A stretch of DNA of 11,791 bases from Deltaproteobacteria bacterium (GCA_019310195.1 JAFDET010000075.1:1-11791), one strand, 5' to 3'; numbered from the stretch's first letter, positions 1-6,197 are shown. The notes: generated by a model not told the origin, from the sequence alone. A program made the numbers and translations.

Positions 1-1
1 G

Positions 2-67
2 CCCTATGCCGCCTACGAGCGCAAGACCGAGCGCACGATTCCGGTCGTGGTCCTGCGCCGCGCCTAG
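2..67 (+). CDS. C-terminal end of a deazaflavin (F420)-dependent nitroreductase-family protein (partial)
   Basis: Only the last 21 codons are present; the gene enters from the left edge in frame 2 and stops with TAG at 65-67. The tail reads PYAAYERKTERTIPVVVLRR plus a final Ala. A pattern of Tyr-x-x-Tyr, charged residues and then IPVVVL at the very end is typical of the Ddn-like nitroreductase/quinone reductase family, which binds coenzyme F420 in a split beta-barrel fold. This assignment rests on a short tail and is tentative. The stop codon shares bases with the stop of the convergent lipoprotein gene, so there is no room for a terminator between them. A second F420-type gene (LLM oxidoreductase, 7467-8339) makes the assignment more plausible. 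Confidence 0.5.
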   Translation, partial: PYAAYERKTERTIPVVVLRRA

Positions 68-723
68 GGCCCCGGCGCGCCCGGCAGCGGGATCGCGAAT
101 GCCTCGATCGGGCACTTTGCCGGCGGCTGCATCATGATCGCGTAGGCCGGCTTGCCGCTGTAGCGGTACTCCATGGTGGCCTTGCCGTCGGCGATGGCGC
201 GCCGGCAGTTCTCGATGTTGGGAACCACCGCGACGATGTCGTCGGAACGCGCGAAGCCAATCCAGGAGGCCAGGGGCCAGCGCCCGCGCAGGAAGATGTC
301 GGCCTCGTCCCGGTGGATCTCCGTGAAGCGCGCGGTGCGGCGCGGCAACGGGCTGCCGGTGACGTAGGGATCCGGCCGCGGGCCCCTGTTGCGCCACACG
401 TCCAGGTTTCCGACGCCCATGGGGATGCAGGGCTTGCCGTCGGGGTCCGGGTTGATGAGCTGGCCGTAGCGCCCGCGGGTCGAGTAGGAGACCTGGGCTT
501 CCGGCTTCAGGATCTCGGCGCAGGGGCCGGTGCTCGGGAACAGGAAGCGCATCTCCGGGTCACCGGCCAGGTGGACGTCCACGTAGCCCGCGCGCTCCGC
601 GATGAGGATGATGAAGTGCGTCTCGGGCACGAAGGGGTTGGAAACCCCGCCGGAGAGCGACGTGCATCCCGAGACCAGGGTGCCGAGCAGGGCGACGGCG
701 AGAGCGGTACGGGTGAGGCGCAC
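64..723 (-). CDS. Hypothetical secreted lipoprotein
   Basis: This is a 219-residue protein of no recognised family. The N-terminus is a lipoprotein signal: MRLTR, a hydrophobic run ALAVALLGTL, then lipobox VSGC with the lipidated Cys at residue 20. It should therefore be exported and anchored in a membrane. The GTG start at 723 was chosen over the upstream ATG at 762 because a perfect AGGAGG (736-731) lies 7 bases before it and it gives a normal signal length. The mature part has four more Cys residues (in GPCAE, KPCIP, ENCRR and AKCPI contexts), enough for two disulfides, and is rich in Pro and Gly. It starts just beyond the terminator of the acyl-CoA operon, so it is probably transcribed alone. 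No convincing promoter was seen in the 44-base gap. Its function is unknown. Confidence 0.8.
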   Translation of the reverse strand: MRLTRTALAVALLGTLVSGCTSLSGGVSNPFVPETHFIILIAERAGYVDVHLAGDPEMRFLFPSTGPCAEILKPEAQVSYSTRGRYGQLINPDPDGKPCIPMGVGNLDVWRNRGPRPDPYVTGSPLPRRTARFTEIHRDEADIFLRGRWPLASWIGFARSDDIVAVVPNIENCRRAIADGKATMEYRYSGKPAYAIMMQPPAKCPIEAFAIPLPGAPGP

Positions 724-767
724 GGGGACTCCTCCTGCGGCCCATACTACCCGAGTGTCCAAGAGAA

Positions 768-797
768 AGGGGCGGCTCCGAGTTCGGAGCCGCCCCT
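768..797 (-). terminator. Rho-independent terminator of the minus-strand beta-oxidation operon
   Basis: The two arms, 768-781 (AGGGGCGGCTCCGA) and 784-797, are perfect reverse complements of 14 bases around a 2-base centre, giving about 13 stable GC-rich pairs with a 4-base loop. Read on the minus strand, the stem is followed by TTCTCTT (767-761), a broken T tract. It lies 65 bases beyond the stop of the hydratase gene, the last gene of that operon. The plus strand has no T tract after the stem, so it is oriented for the minus strand. Confidence 0.75.
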
Positions 798-800
798 CAG

Positions 801-865
801 GACTGGCACTGCGTGCAGTTACGCAGGAACGTCCCTCCGTGCAGGAGTGGTACTGCGTGCAGTCA
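801..865. repeat. Two-copy imperfect 21-bp direct repeat, each copy with a hyphenated palindrome
   Basis: Copies at 801-821 and 845-865 match at 18 of 21 positions and are offset by 44 bases. Each holds the identical 12-mer ACTGCGTGCAGT (808-819 and 852-863), a 5-bp palindrome around GT. The right copy overlaps the TGA stop of the hydratase gene, and the left copy has TAA at the matching position. This looks like a duplication of the 3' end of the gene or a pair of binding or RNA hairpin sites ahead of the terminator. Confidence 0.6.
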
Positions 866-1720
866 GCTTCGCACGGTGATGGCGGCGTTGCTGATGATGG
901 GGGCGTTGTCCCGATCCACCGAGTTGGCCTGGATCAGGATCTTGTCGCCTTCCTTCCAGTACGAGATCCGGTAGGTCTCGCCCGGGAAGGCCACCCCCGC
1001 GAAGCGCGCCTGGTAGCGAGCCACCTTGGTGACGTCGCCGCCCAACACTTCGTCCACCACCGCCTTGCACACGACGCCGTACGAGCAGAGCCCGTGGATG
1101 ATGGGCGTGTCGAAGCCGCCCATCTTGGCGAACTCGGGATCCGCGTGCAGCGGGTTCTTGTCCCCCGACAGCCGGTAGATCAGCGCCTGTTGGGGAAGCG
1201 TCTTCACCTCGATCACGCCGTCCGGCTCGCGGTCCGGCGCCTTGTTGCCGGCCTTGGGGCCGGCCTCGCCCCCGAAGCCTCCCTCGCCGCGCAGGAAGAG
1301 GGAGAAGCGGTTGGTGAAGAGCGGCTTGCCCGACTCGTCGCTGCTGTCCACCTGCAGGACGACCAACGCGGCCTTCCCCTTGTCCCAGATCTCCGCGACC
1401 TTGCCCTTGTTGGTGATGGTCGCTTCGGGCGGGATCGGCTGGTGGACTTCGAGATCTTGTTCACCGTGCAGCAGCATGGCCCAGTTGAAGTCCATGCCCT
1501 CGACGGCGCCCAGGCCGCCCATGGAGCTGAACGTGGGGATGACACCGAAGCTCGGCAGCACCTTGAGGTTCTTCTCGTAGGTGTACTCGAGCTCGTTCGC
1601 GTCCGTCGCCGGCACGCCGGCGCCCACGCCCAGGTGGTAGAGGATGACGTCGTCCCGGGTGTAGGTGTGTTTGCCTTCACCCAGCTCTGCGCCCAGGGCC
1701 TTGCTCGGATCGATCGGCAT
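863..1720 (-). CDS. MaoC-family (R)-specific 2-enoyl-CoA hydratase (hydratase 2, HSD17B4-type)
   Basis: The 285-residue protein should add water to trans-2-enoyl-CoA to give (3R)-hydroxyacyl-CoA. It has the double hot-dog layout of peroxisomal MFE-2 hydratase: an N-terminal half with LGVGAG (30-35), FGVI (58-61) and LLHGEQ (83-88), and a C-terminal half with the hydratase-2 signature YRLSGDKNPLHADPEF. The catalytic pair is Asp187 and His192, followed by GFDTPIIHGLC. Length matches the stand-alone actinobacterial enzyme Hsd4B/ChsH3 (about 286 residues), which acts in cholesterol side-chain degradation. ATG at 1720 follows the stop of the dehydrogenase gene by 4 bases, with GAGGGGG overlapping that stop as binding site, so the two are translated from one message. 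The dehydrogenase and hydratase together equal the first two domains of animal HSD17B4. The family call is secure; the substrate is inferred. Confidence 0.92.
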   Translation of the reverse strand: MPIDPSKALGAELGEGKHTYTRDDVILYHLGVGAGVPATDANELEYTYEKNLKVLPSFGVIPTFSSMGGLGAVEGMDFNWAMLLHGEQDLEVHQPIPPEATITNKGKVAEIWDKGKAALVVLQVDSSDESGKPLFTNRFSLFLRGEGGFGGEAGPKAGNKAPDREPDGVIEVKTLPQQALIYRLSGDKNPLHADPEFAKMGGFDTPIIHGLCSYGVVCKAVVDEVLGGDVTKVARYQARFAGVAFPGETYRISYWKEGDKILIQANSVDRDNAPIISNAAITVRS

Positions 1721-1724
1721 CTCG

Positions 1725-2636
1725 CTACCCCCTCGCCTTCAGCGCTTCCATGGTCGCCTGCATCTCGCCGGCGATGCTGTCGGGAACCGTGTAACCCTCC
1801 TGCTCGCGGATCTGACCCAGGTTCTTCTGGATGTCCTCGGCCGCGGGGACCACGTCCTTCGCCGCCGTCCAGCCCTTGGCCAGCCCCACGAAGATCCGGG
1901 CGTAGCGGCCGCCGCCCACGTCGAACACCTCGTGGGTCAGGTCGCACTGCTCGGAGGCGAGGAACGTCACCAGGGGCGTCACGTAGTTGGGGTCCAGGTG
2001 CTCCGCCATGGGTCCGAGCAGACCTTCGGTCAGCCGGGTCTTGGCGATGGGCGCGATGGTGTTGCACTTGATGTTGTACTTGGCGCCCTCGACGGCCAGC
2101 ACGTTCATCAGGCCCACCAGGCCCATCTTGGCGGCGCCGTAGTTCGTCTGGCCGAAGTTGCCGAAGATGCCGGCGCCCGACGCGGTGAAGATGAAGCGGC
2201 CGTAGCCGTTCTCCTTCATGTTGCGGAAGGCCGGCTGGCTGACGAAGAACGCGCCCTTCAGGTGCACGTCGATCACCGCCTCCAGGTGCTCCGGCTCGAG
2301 CTTCACGAAGGTCTTGTCGCGCAGGATGCCCGCGTTGTTGATGACGACGTCGACCTTGCCGAAGTTGTCCAGCGCGGTCTGGATGATGCCCTCGCCGCCC
2401 TCCGGCGTGGAGACCGAGTCGTAGTTCGCGACCGCTTCGCCGCCGGCCTCGGTGATCTCCTTCACCGTCTGGTCGGCCATGCTGCTGCCGCCGCCGCTGC
2501 CGTCGGCCGAACCGCCGAGGTCGTTCACCACGACCTTGGCGCCGCGGCGTGCCAGATCGAGGGCGTAGGTCTTCCCGAGTCCGCCGCCCGCGCCCGTGAT
2601 TACGGCCACGCGACCGTCGTAACGAATTTCGCTCAT
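1725..2636 (-). CDS. (3R)-hydroxyacyl-CoA dehydrogenase, HSD17B4/MFE-2-type short-chain dehydrogenase
   Basis: This 303-residue SDR has the extended size and insertions of the N-terminal domain of peroxisomal multifunctional enzyme 2. It should oxidise (3R)-hydroxyacyl-CoA to 3-ketoacyl-CoA with NAD+. Visible motifs are the cofactor loop TGAGGGLG (14-21), VVVNDLGG with Asp39 favouring NAD(H) over NADP(H), the long loop rich in Gly and Ser (42-53), NNAGILRD (100-107), Ser153, and Tyr166/Lys170 in NYGAAKMG. The GNFGQTNY stretch and the C-terminal tail of about 80 residues past the core also match the HSD17B4 family. The start is ATG 2636 with AGGAG about 7 bases upstream. It is third in the operon and its product feeds the SCPx thiolase encoded first. 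Neither this gene nor the hydratase carries the SCP2 domain of the animal protein. Confidence 0.92.
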   Translation of the reverse strand: MSEIRYDGRVAVITGAGGGLGKTYALDLARRGAKVVVNDLGGSADGSGGGSSMADQTVKEITEAGGEAVANYDSVSTPEGGEGIIQTALDNFGKVDVVINNAGILRDKTFVKLEPEHLEAVIDVHLKGAFFVSQPAFRNMKENGYGRFIFTASGAGIFGNFGQTNYGAAKMGLVGLMNVLAVEGAKYNIKCNTIAPIAKTRLTEGLLGPMAEHLDPNYVTPLVTFLASEQCDLTHEVFDVGGGRYARIFVGLAKGWTAAKDVVPAAEDIQKNLGQIREQEGYTVPDSIAGEMQATMEALKARG

Positions 2637-2669
2637 GTTTCGTCTCCTGCGTTGGGTTCTCTTCGCCTT

Positions 2670-2714
2670 CCGTCTGCGGCCAGGCGCTCGAGAGAGCGCC
2701 TAGTTAGCAGACGG
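2670..2714 (-). other. Two-stem RNA structure at the junction of the extended SDR and dehydrogenase genes
   Basis: Two nested perfect inverted repeats of 8 bp lie here. The outer stem pairs 2670-2677 (CCGTCTGC) with 2707-2714; the inner stem pairs 2682-2689 (AGGCGCTC) with 2694-2701 and has a 4-base loop. A 4 x 5 internal loop separates them. The structure covers the stop codon of the extended SDR gene (2700-2702) and ends 33 bases before the next start. No T tract follows on either strand, so a message-stabilising, processing or partial termination element is more likely than a full terminator. Confidence 0.5.
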
Positions 2715-3647
2715 CACACCGATTCGCCGTTGCGCCGACCCCGCCGCTTCCACTGCCAGCAGCTCGCGGATGCCTTCCGTCATGGGGCGGTTTTGCCAGC
2801 CGAGTTCTTCCTTGGCGCGCGCGATGGAGAGGCGCATTCGCACGGGCAAGGGCACGGGGATCGTCACGCGCGGGCAGGGGCCGCCGGCGTCGCGCCACGC
2901 GCGCAGGAAGTCCCAGCCCGTGGTGCCGGGCTCTCCCGCCAGGTTGTAGGCGCGGCCGGCGGACGCATCGTTCTCGAGAATGCGCGCCACCCCGTCGGCC
3001 ACGTCGGCCGCGTACACCACCGGGTTGTGGAAGAAGGCGGGGTAGATGCTGATCGGCCAGCCCATCAGCATTTCGTGCACCCGCGTGAAGTTCGTGTCGA
3101 AGGCCCCGTAGATGCCGCCGGGGCGAACCGTCGAGAGCTCGATGCCGCGCACGTCGGCCTCGCGCCAGGCCTCGGTCTCCGCCGCCGCCTTGCTGATGGC
3201 GTACACGTTCCACGGCCACATCCGGTCCTGCGCCGTGCGCAGGGGGTGCTCCTCCGAGTGCGAGTCGCGCCCGCCGGGGCGGTAGACGATCGACGTGGAT
3301 ACCTTGACGATGCGCCGCACGCCGGCCCGCGAGGCTGCGTCGATCACGTTGCGCGAGCCCTGGAGGTTGGTCTCGATGTACTCGTGCGGCTTGCGGTAGG
3401 AGAGCGCGAAGAGCCCCGCGTTGGCGACCACGGCGTCTGCTCCGCGGAAGCCCTCCTCCAGCGCCTCGGGCTCCGTCAGGTCCGCGCGGCGCAGCTCGAC
3501 GCCGCGCGCCTCGAGCTCCGGGGCTTTCTCCGGGCTGCGCACCACCGCCACCACGCGCGCACCGCGCGCCTGGAGCACGTCGACCAGGTAGCGGCCGAGA
3601 AACCCGGTCGCGCCGGTGACGGCGATGGTGGCTTCTTGGAGCGTCAC
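2700..3647 (-). CDS. NAD-dependent epimerase/dehydratase, extended SDR (3beta-HSD-like)
   Basis: The protein belongs to the extended short-chain dehydrogenases, which include 3beta-hydroxysteroid dehydrogenases, sugar epimerases and dihydroflavonol reductases. From the GTG start it has 315 residues. The cofactor loop TGATGFLG begins at residue 11, followed by VVAVVRSPEK at the second strand, a Ser-rich KVSTSIVY (115-122), the catalytic YAISK (Tyr149, Lys153) and RPGGIYG (from about 175). These show an active NAD(P) oxidoreductase. GTG at 3647 was preferred because the upstream ATG at 3695 has no properly spaced ribosome site, and the 16 extra residues (rich in Arg, Pro, Ala) would encode a GC hairpin. 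No good ribosome site precedes GTG either, so the start is uncertain. It follows the thiolase gene closely and lies in the same operon. A role in oxidising a hydroxyl on the ring or side chain of the lipid is plausible, but the substrate is not visible. Confidence 0.82.
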   Translation of the reverse strand: MTLQEATIAVTGATGFLGRYLVDVLQARGARVVAVVRSPEKAPELEARGVELRRADLTEPEALEEGFRGADAVVANAGLFALSYRKPHEYIETNLQGSRNVIDAASRAGVRRIVKVSTSIVYRPGGRDSHSEEHPLRTAQDRMWPWNVYAISKAAAETEAWREADVRGIELSTVRPGGIYGAFDTNFTRVHEMLMGWPISIYPAFFHNPVVYAADVADGVARILENDASAGRAYNLAGEPGTTGWDFLRAWRDAGGPCPRVTIPVPLPVRMRLSIARAKEELGWQNRPMTEGIRELLAVEAAGSAQRRIGVPSAN

Positions 3648-3660
3648 GGGGGGGGAGGGT

Positions 3661-3690
3661 GCGGCGGCCGGCGAGTGCGCCGGCCGCCGC
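3661..3690 (-). other. GC hairpin between the thiolase and extended SDR genes
   Basis: A perfect 13-bp stem pairs 3661-3673 (GCGGCGGCCGGCG) with 3678-3690 around a 4-base loop. It starts 9 bases past the thiolase stop on the minus strand. What follows on that strand is ACCC then TCC and a C tract, not T, so it does not look like a classic terminator. It could attenuate transcription or protect the thiolase message so that thiolase is made in excess of the later genes. It also helps place the next start at GTG 3647, just beyond the hairpin. Confidence 0.5.
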
Positions 3691-3698
3691 CGCATCCT

Positions 3699-4895
3699 CT
3701 AGGCCAGGTCGGCCTTCCGGTAGAGCGCCACCACCGCAGCGCCGCCCAGCCCCAGGTTGTGCTGCAGCGCGATCTTGGCGCCCTCCACCTGGCGCGCGTC
3801 GGCCTGGCCGCGGATCTGCCAGTTGAGCTCGGCGCACTGCGCCAGCCCGGTGGCCCCCAGCGGGTGACCCTTGGAGATGAGCCCGCCCGACGGGTTCACC
3901 ACCACCTGGCCGCCGTAGGTCTGTGCGCCGGAGTCGATGAACTCACCTGCCTTGCCCTCGGGGCAGAGCCCCAGGGCCTCGTAGGTGATCAGCTCGTTGG
4001 CGGAGAAGCAGTCGTGCAGCTCCACCACGTCCACGTCCTCGGGGCCGTGGCCCGACTGCTCGTAGACCTTGCGCGCCGCGTCCCGGGTCATGTCGTAGCC
4101 CACCAGCTTCATGCTGCTGCCGTCGAAAGCGCTGGGCGAATCGGTGGTCATGGTCATGCCCGCGATCTCCACGGCCTGGTCCTGGAGGTTGTGCTTGCGC
4201 ACGAACTCCTCGCTGGCCAGGATCGCGGCGCCGGAGCCGTCCGACGTGGGGCAGCACTGCAGCTTGGTGAGGGGCTCGAAGATCATCTTCGCGTTCTTGA
4301 TGTCCTCCAGCGAGTACTCGTCCTGGAACTGCGAGTACGGGTTGTTCACCGAGTGCTTGTGGTTCTTCCAGCCGATCTTGGCGAAGTGCTCGGCGGTGGT
4401 GCCGAACTTCTCCATGTGCTCGCGACCGGCGTTGCCGAAGAACTGCGGGGCCGGCGGAGCCTTGGCGAAGCCGCGCTTCTCGATCATGGACTTGGCGTGC
4501 TTGTCCATGGGGTTGGTGCGGTCCGTGAAGTGCGTGCCCAGCGAGCCGCGTTCCATCTTCTCGAAGCCCAGCGCCATGCAGCAGTCGGCCAAGCCGCCCT
4601 CGATGAACTGCTTGGCCATGAACAGGGCCGTCGAGCCCGTCGCGCAGTTGTTGTTCACGTTGTAGATCGGGACGCCCGAGAGCCCGATCTCGTAGACCGC
4701 GCGCTGGCCGCAGGTGGAGTCGCCGTAGCAGTAGCCCACGGCCACCTGCTCCACGGCGTCGTAGGGGATGCCGGCGTCTTCCAGCGCCTTGGTCCCCGAC
4801 TCCTTGGCCATCTGGGGGTAGTCCCAGCCTTCCTTGGATCCCGGCTTTTCGAACTTGGTCATTCCGACCCCGACGACGTACACCTTCCGGCCCAT
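3699..4895 (-). CDS. SCPx-type (SCP2) 3-ketoacyl-CoA thiolase
   Basis: This 398-residue enzyme should cleave 3-ketoacyl-CoA, including 2-methyl-branched substrates, with CoA. It matches the thiolase domain of animal SCPx over its whole length: VGVGMTKFEKPG at 8-19, catalytic Cys84 in NVNNNCATGSTALF, WKNHKHSVNNPYSQFQDEYS at 176-195, LQCCPTSDG (212-220), ELHDCFSANE with His294, and SKGHPLGATG with His344. It ends in QHNLGLGG, where classical thiolases carry a second catalytic Cys, as expected for the SCP2-thiolase class. The C-terminal SCP2 lipid-binding domain of the animal fusion is absent; Mycobacterium Ltp1 (about 400 residues) is a comparable stand-alone form. ATG 4895 is chosen because family homology starts there and AAGGAGA lies 10 bases upstream; an in-frame extension to 5054 runs through the operator and has no homology. 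It is the first gene of the operon. Confidence 0.93.
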   Translation of the reverse strand: MGRKVYVVGVGMTKFEKPGSKEGWDYPQMAKESGTKALEDAGIPYDAVEQVAVGYCYGDSTCGQRAVYEIGLSGVPIYNVNNNCATGSTALFMAKQFIEGGLADCCMALGFEKMERGSLGTHFTDRTNPMDKHAKSMIEKRGFAKAPPAPQFFGNAGREHMEKFGTTAEHFAKIGWKNHKHSVNNPYSQFQDEYSLEDIKNAKMIFEPLTKLQCCPTSDGSGAAILASEEFVRKHNLQDQAVEIAGMTMTTDSPSAFDGSSMKLVGYDMTRDAARKVYEQSGHGPEDVDVVELHDCFSANELITYEALGLCPEGKAGEFIDSGAQTYGGQVVVNPSGGLISKGHPLGATGLAQCAELNWQIRGQADARQVEGAKIALQHNLGLGGAAVVALYRKADLA

Positions 4896-4990
4896 GTGAG
4901 CGGATTCTCCTTGCCCCGGTTGGTTCTGCGTTCGTCGCGCCGGGCTCCCGCGAAGGGGGGCCCCGGGGGGATCGGCGCCTTGAGACGAAA

Positions 4991-5006
4991 TTGACTCTGG
5001 AGTCAA
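4991..5006. promoter_or_regulatory. Palindromic operator-like site upstream of the thiolase operon
   Basis: TTGACTCTGGAGTCAA has perfect 7-bp arms around a 2-base centre. It lies in the 115-base gap between the arsenate reductase stop and the thiolase start, 96 bases upstream of that start. Size and symmetry fit a dimeric TetR- or GntR-type repressor of lipid catabolism, but no regulator gene is in the window. Each arm contains TTGACT, close to the -35 consensus; on the minus strand no good -10 is seen at 17 bases, so the promoter itself is not located. Confidence 0.55.
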
Positions 5007-5010
5007 CGGA

Positions 5011-5427
5011 CTATAGCGAAGCCTGGGGAAACAGGCTCCTGACCCGGGCGGCAATCCCGTCGCGCACCTCGCGGAAGGCCTGGAGCACCTGAGCCTCCTG
5101 GCCCTGGGCGTGGGCCGGATCGCGCAGCGGCCAGTGGAGCCGCTCCACTTCGCCGGAAAAGGTCGGGCAGCGCTCGGCGGCGTCGCCGCACAGGGTTACC
5201 AGCGTGTCGATCCGGTCCAGGGGCACCGCGTCCAGATCCTTGGAGCGCTGCTCTCCGATGTCGATCCCGACCTCGTCCATCACGATTCGCGCGCGCGGGT
5301 TCACGCCGACGGGCTCGATGCCGGCGCTGTGGACCTCTACGCCTTCCGGCGCCAGGCGCCGCGCGAAGCCCTCGGCCATCTGGCTGCGGCACGAGTTGCC
5401 CGTGCACAGGAAGAGGACGCCTTTCAC
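5011..5427 (-). CDS. arsC: Thioredoxin-coupled arsenate reductase (low-molecular-weight phosphatase fold)
   Basis: This 138-residue cytoplasmic protein should reduce arsenate to arsenite using thioredoxin. The phosphate-binding loop is CTGNSCRSQMAEGF, with Cys8 and Cys13 matching Cys10 and Cys15 of the plasmid pI258 enzyme. The relay pair is Cys80 and Cys87 (TLCGDAAERCPTF), matching Cys82 and Cys89. All cysteines of the thioredoxin-linked class are present, which separates it from a plain tyrosine phosphatase. The tail has WPLRDPA as in family members. The GTG start at 5427 overlaps the TGA stop of the hydrolase gene (GTGA), so translation is probably coupled. A longer in-frame reading to 6309 is only an overlap of the hydrolase gene in another frame. 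No arsR, arsB/acr3 or arsenic methyltransferase gene is near, so this is not a standard ars operon. Confidence 0.92.
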   Translation of the reverse strand: MKGVLFLCTGNSCRSQMAEGFARRLAPEGVEVHSAGIEPVGVNPRARIVMDEVGIDIGEQRSKDLDAVPLDRIDTLVTLCGDAAERCPTFSGEVERLHWPLRDPAHAQGQEAQVLQAFREVRDGIAARVRSLFPQASL

Positions 5428-6197
5428 CCGGGCGGCACCATGCCGAAGGACTGGCGCAGGAACTCGCGGATCTCCACCACGAGCCGGGGCTGGCTGGCAA
5501 AGAGCCGGGTGCCGTGCCCGCCCTTGGAGAAGATGGAGAGCTCCGAGGTGGCGCTGCGGCGGTTGGTCAGGGTTCGCGCGCTCTGCGCCGACTGGCCGTC
5601 GTCCTCCGCCGCCACCGCCAGCAGGCTGCCGCCGAAGTCGCGCGCCGGCTGGGTGACGTCCACGCCGAAGTAGGCCGTGCCCGGCGAGAGCAGCACCAGG
5701 GCCACCACGCCCTCGACCGGGTCGGCGGAGAGCAGCGCAACGCTGCAGCCGTAGGACGCGCCCACCAGGGCGATGCGGTCCACCTGGAAGCCGTGCCCGG
5801 CCAGGTAGGCGCGGGCGGCCGCCACGTCCTTGGGACCGGCGCGCAGCACCTCGCCGAAGCTGCCGCGCGGGATGTCGTCCACCCGCACGGTCTCGTCGCC
5901 CTTGCGCGTGGACTCGCCGTGGGTGCGCTGGTCCAGCGCCAGCACCGTGATGCCCTTGGACACCAGCTCCGGGATCAGCGGGCTCCACGACGAGCGGTCC
6001 TGGCGGTACATGTGCAGCAGGATCGCCACCGGGCTCTGGGTGCTGCCCGCCGAGATCAGGTCGCCGTGCAGGGTGAAGCCGTCCTCGGTCTCGAACGAGA
6101 CCGGGAAGCGGACCGGCCCCTCGCCCTCGCCCTCGGCGGCGGCCGACAGTGGCGCGAAGGCCAAGAGCGCGAGCAGCAGCATTCGTACGGCAGTCAT
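5424..6197 (-). CDS. Secreted alpha/beta hydrolase (serine esterase/lipase-like)
   Basis: The 257-residue protein starts with a signal peptide: MTAVRM, hydrophobic LLLALLAFAPL, and a likely cleavage after SAAA (about residue 21). It is expected outside the cytoplasm. The hydrolase core shows VAILLHMYRQDRSSW (57-71, oxyanion region), VLALDQRTHGES (85-96), the nucleophile elbow GASYG with Ser148, a probable acid at Asp199 or Asp200 (AAEDDG) and His228 in GGHGT. The pattern resembles serine aminopeptidase S33-like and dienelactone-hydrolase-like esterases; substrate unknown. The start could be ATG 6197 or ATG 6182 (Met6); neither has a clear ribosome site. It is translationally coupled to arsC through a 4-base overlap. 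Cleaving an extracellular ester before uptake would suit the lipid theme but is a guess. Confidence 0.85.
   Translation of the reverse strand: MTAVRMLLLALLAFAPLSAAAEGEGEGPVRFPVSFETEDGFTLHGDLISAGSTQSPVAILLHMYRQDRSSWSPLIPELVSKGITVLALDQRTHGESTRKGDETVRVDDIPRGSFGEVLRAGPKDVAAARAYLAGHGFQVDRIALVGASYGCSVALLSADPVEGVVALVLLSPGTAYFGVDVTQPARDFGGSLLAVAAEDDGQSAQSARTLTNRRSATSELSIFSKGGHGTRLFASQPRLVVEIREFLRQSFGMVPPG

Noticed and set aside
602..2071. Plus-strand open frame of about 489 codons opposite the hydratase and dehydrogenase
   Set aside because: Same reason: antisense to well-identified genes, no recognisable domain and no ribosome site.
4951..4980. G/C-rich inverted segment (GGGGGGCCCC) near the operator, considered as a terminator for arsC
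   Set aside because: The arms are short homopolymers without a loop or T tract; likely chance in such base composition.
1665..4994. Plus-strand open frame of about 1109 codons opposite the beta-oxidation operon
   Set aside because: Its translation is low-complexity (rich in His, Arg, Gly, Ala, Val, Leu) with no family features, and four well-recognised genes lie on the other strand. It is a product of GC-rich third positions.
4896..5054. 53-residue N-terminal extension of the thiolase
   Set aside because: It runs through the non-coding gap with the palindrome, has no homology, and a good ribosome site precedes ATG 4895.
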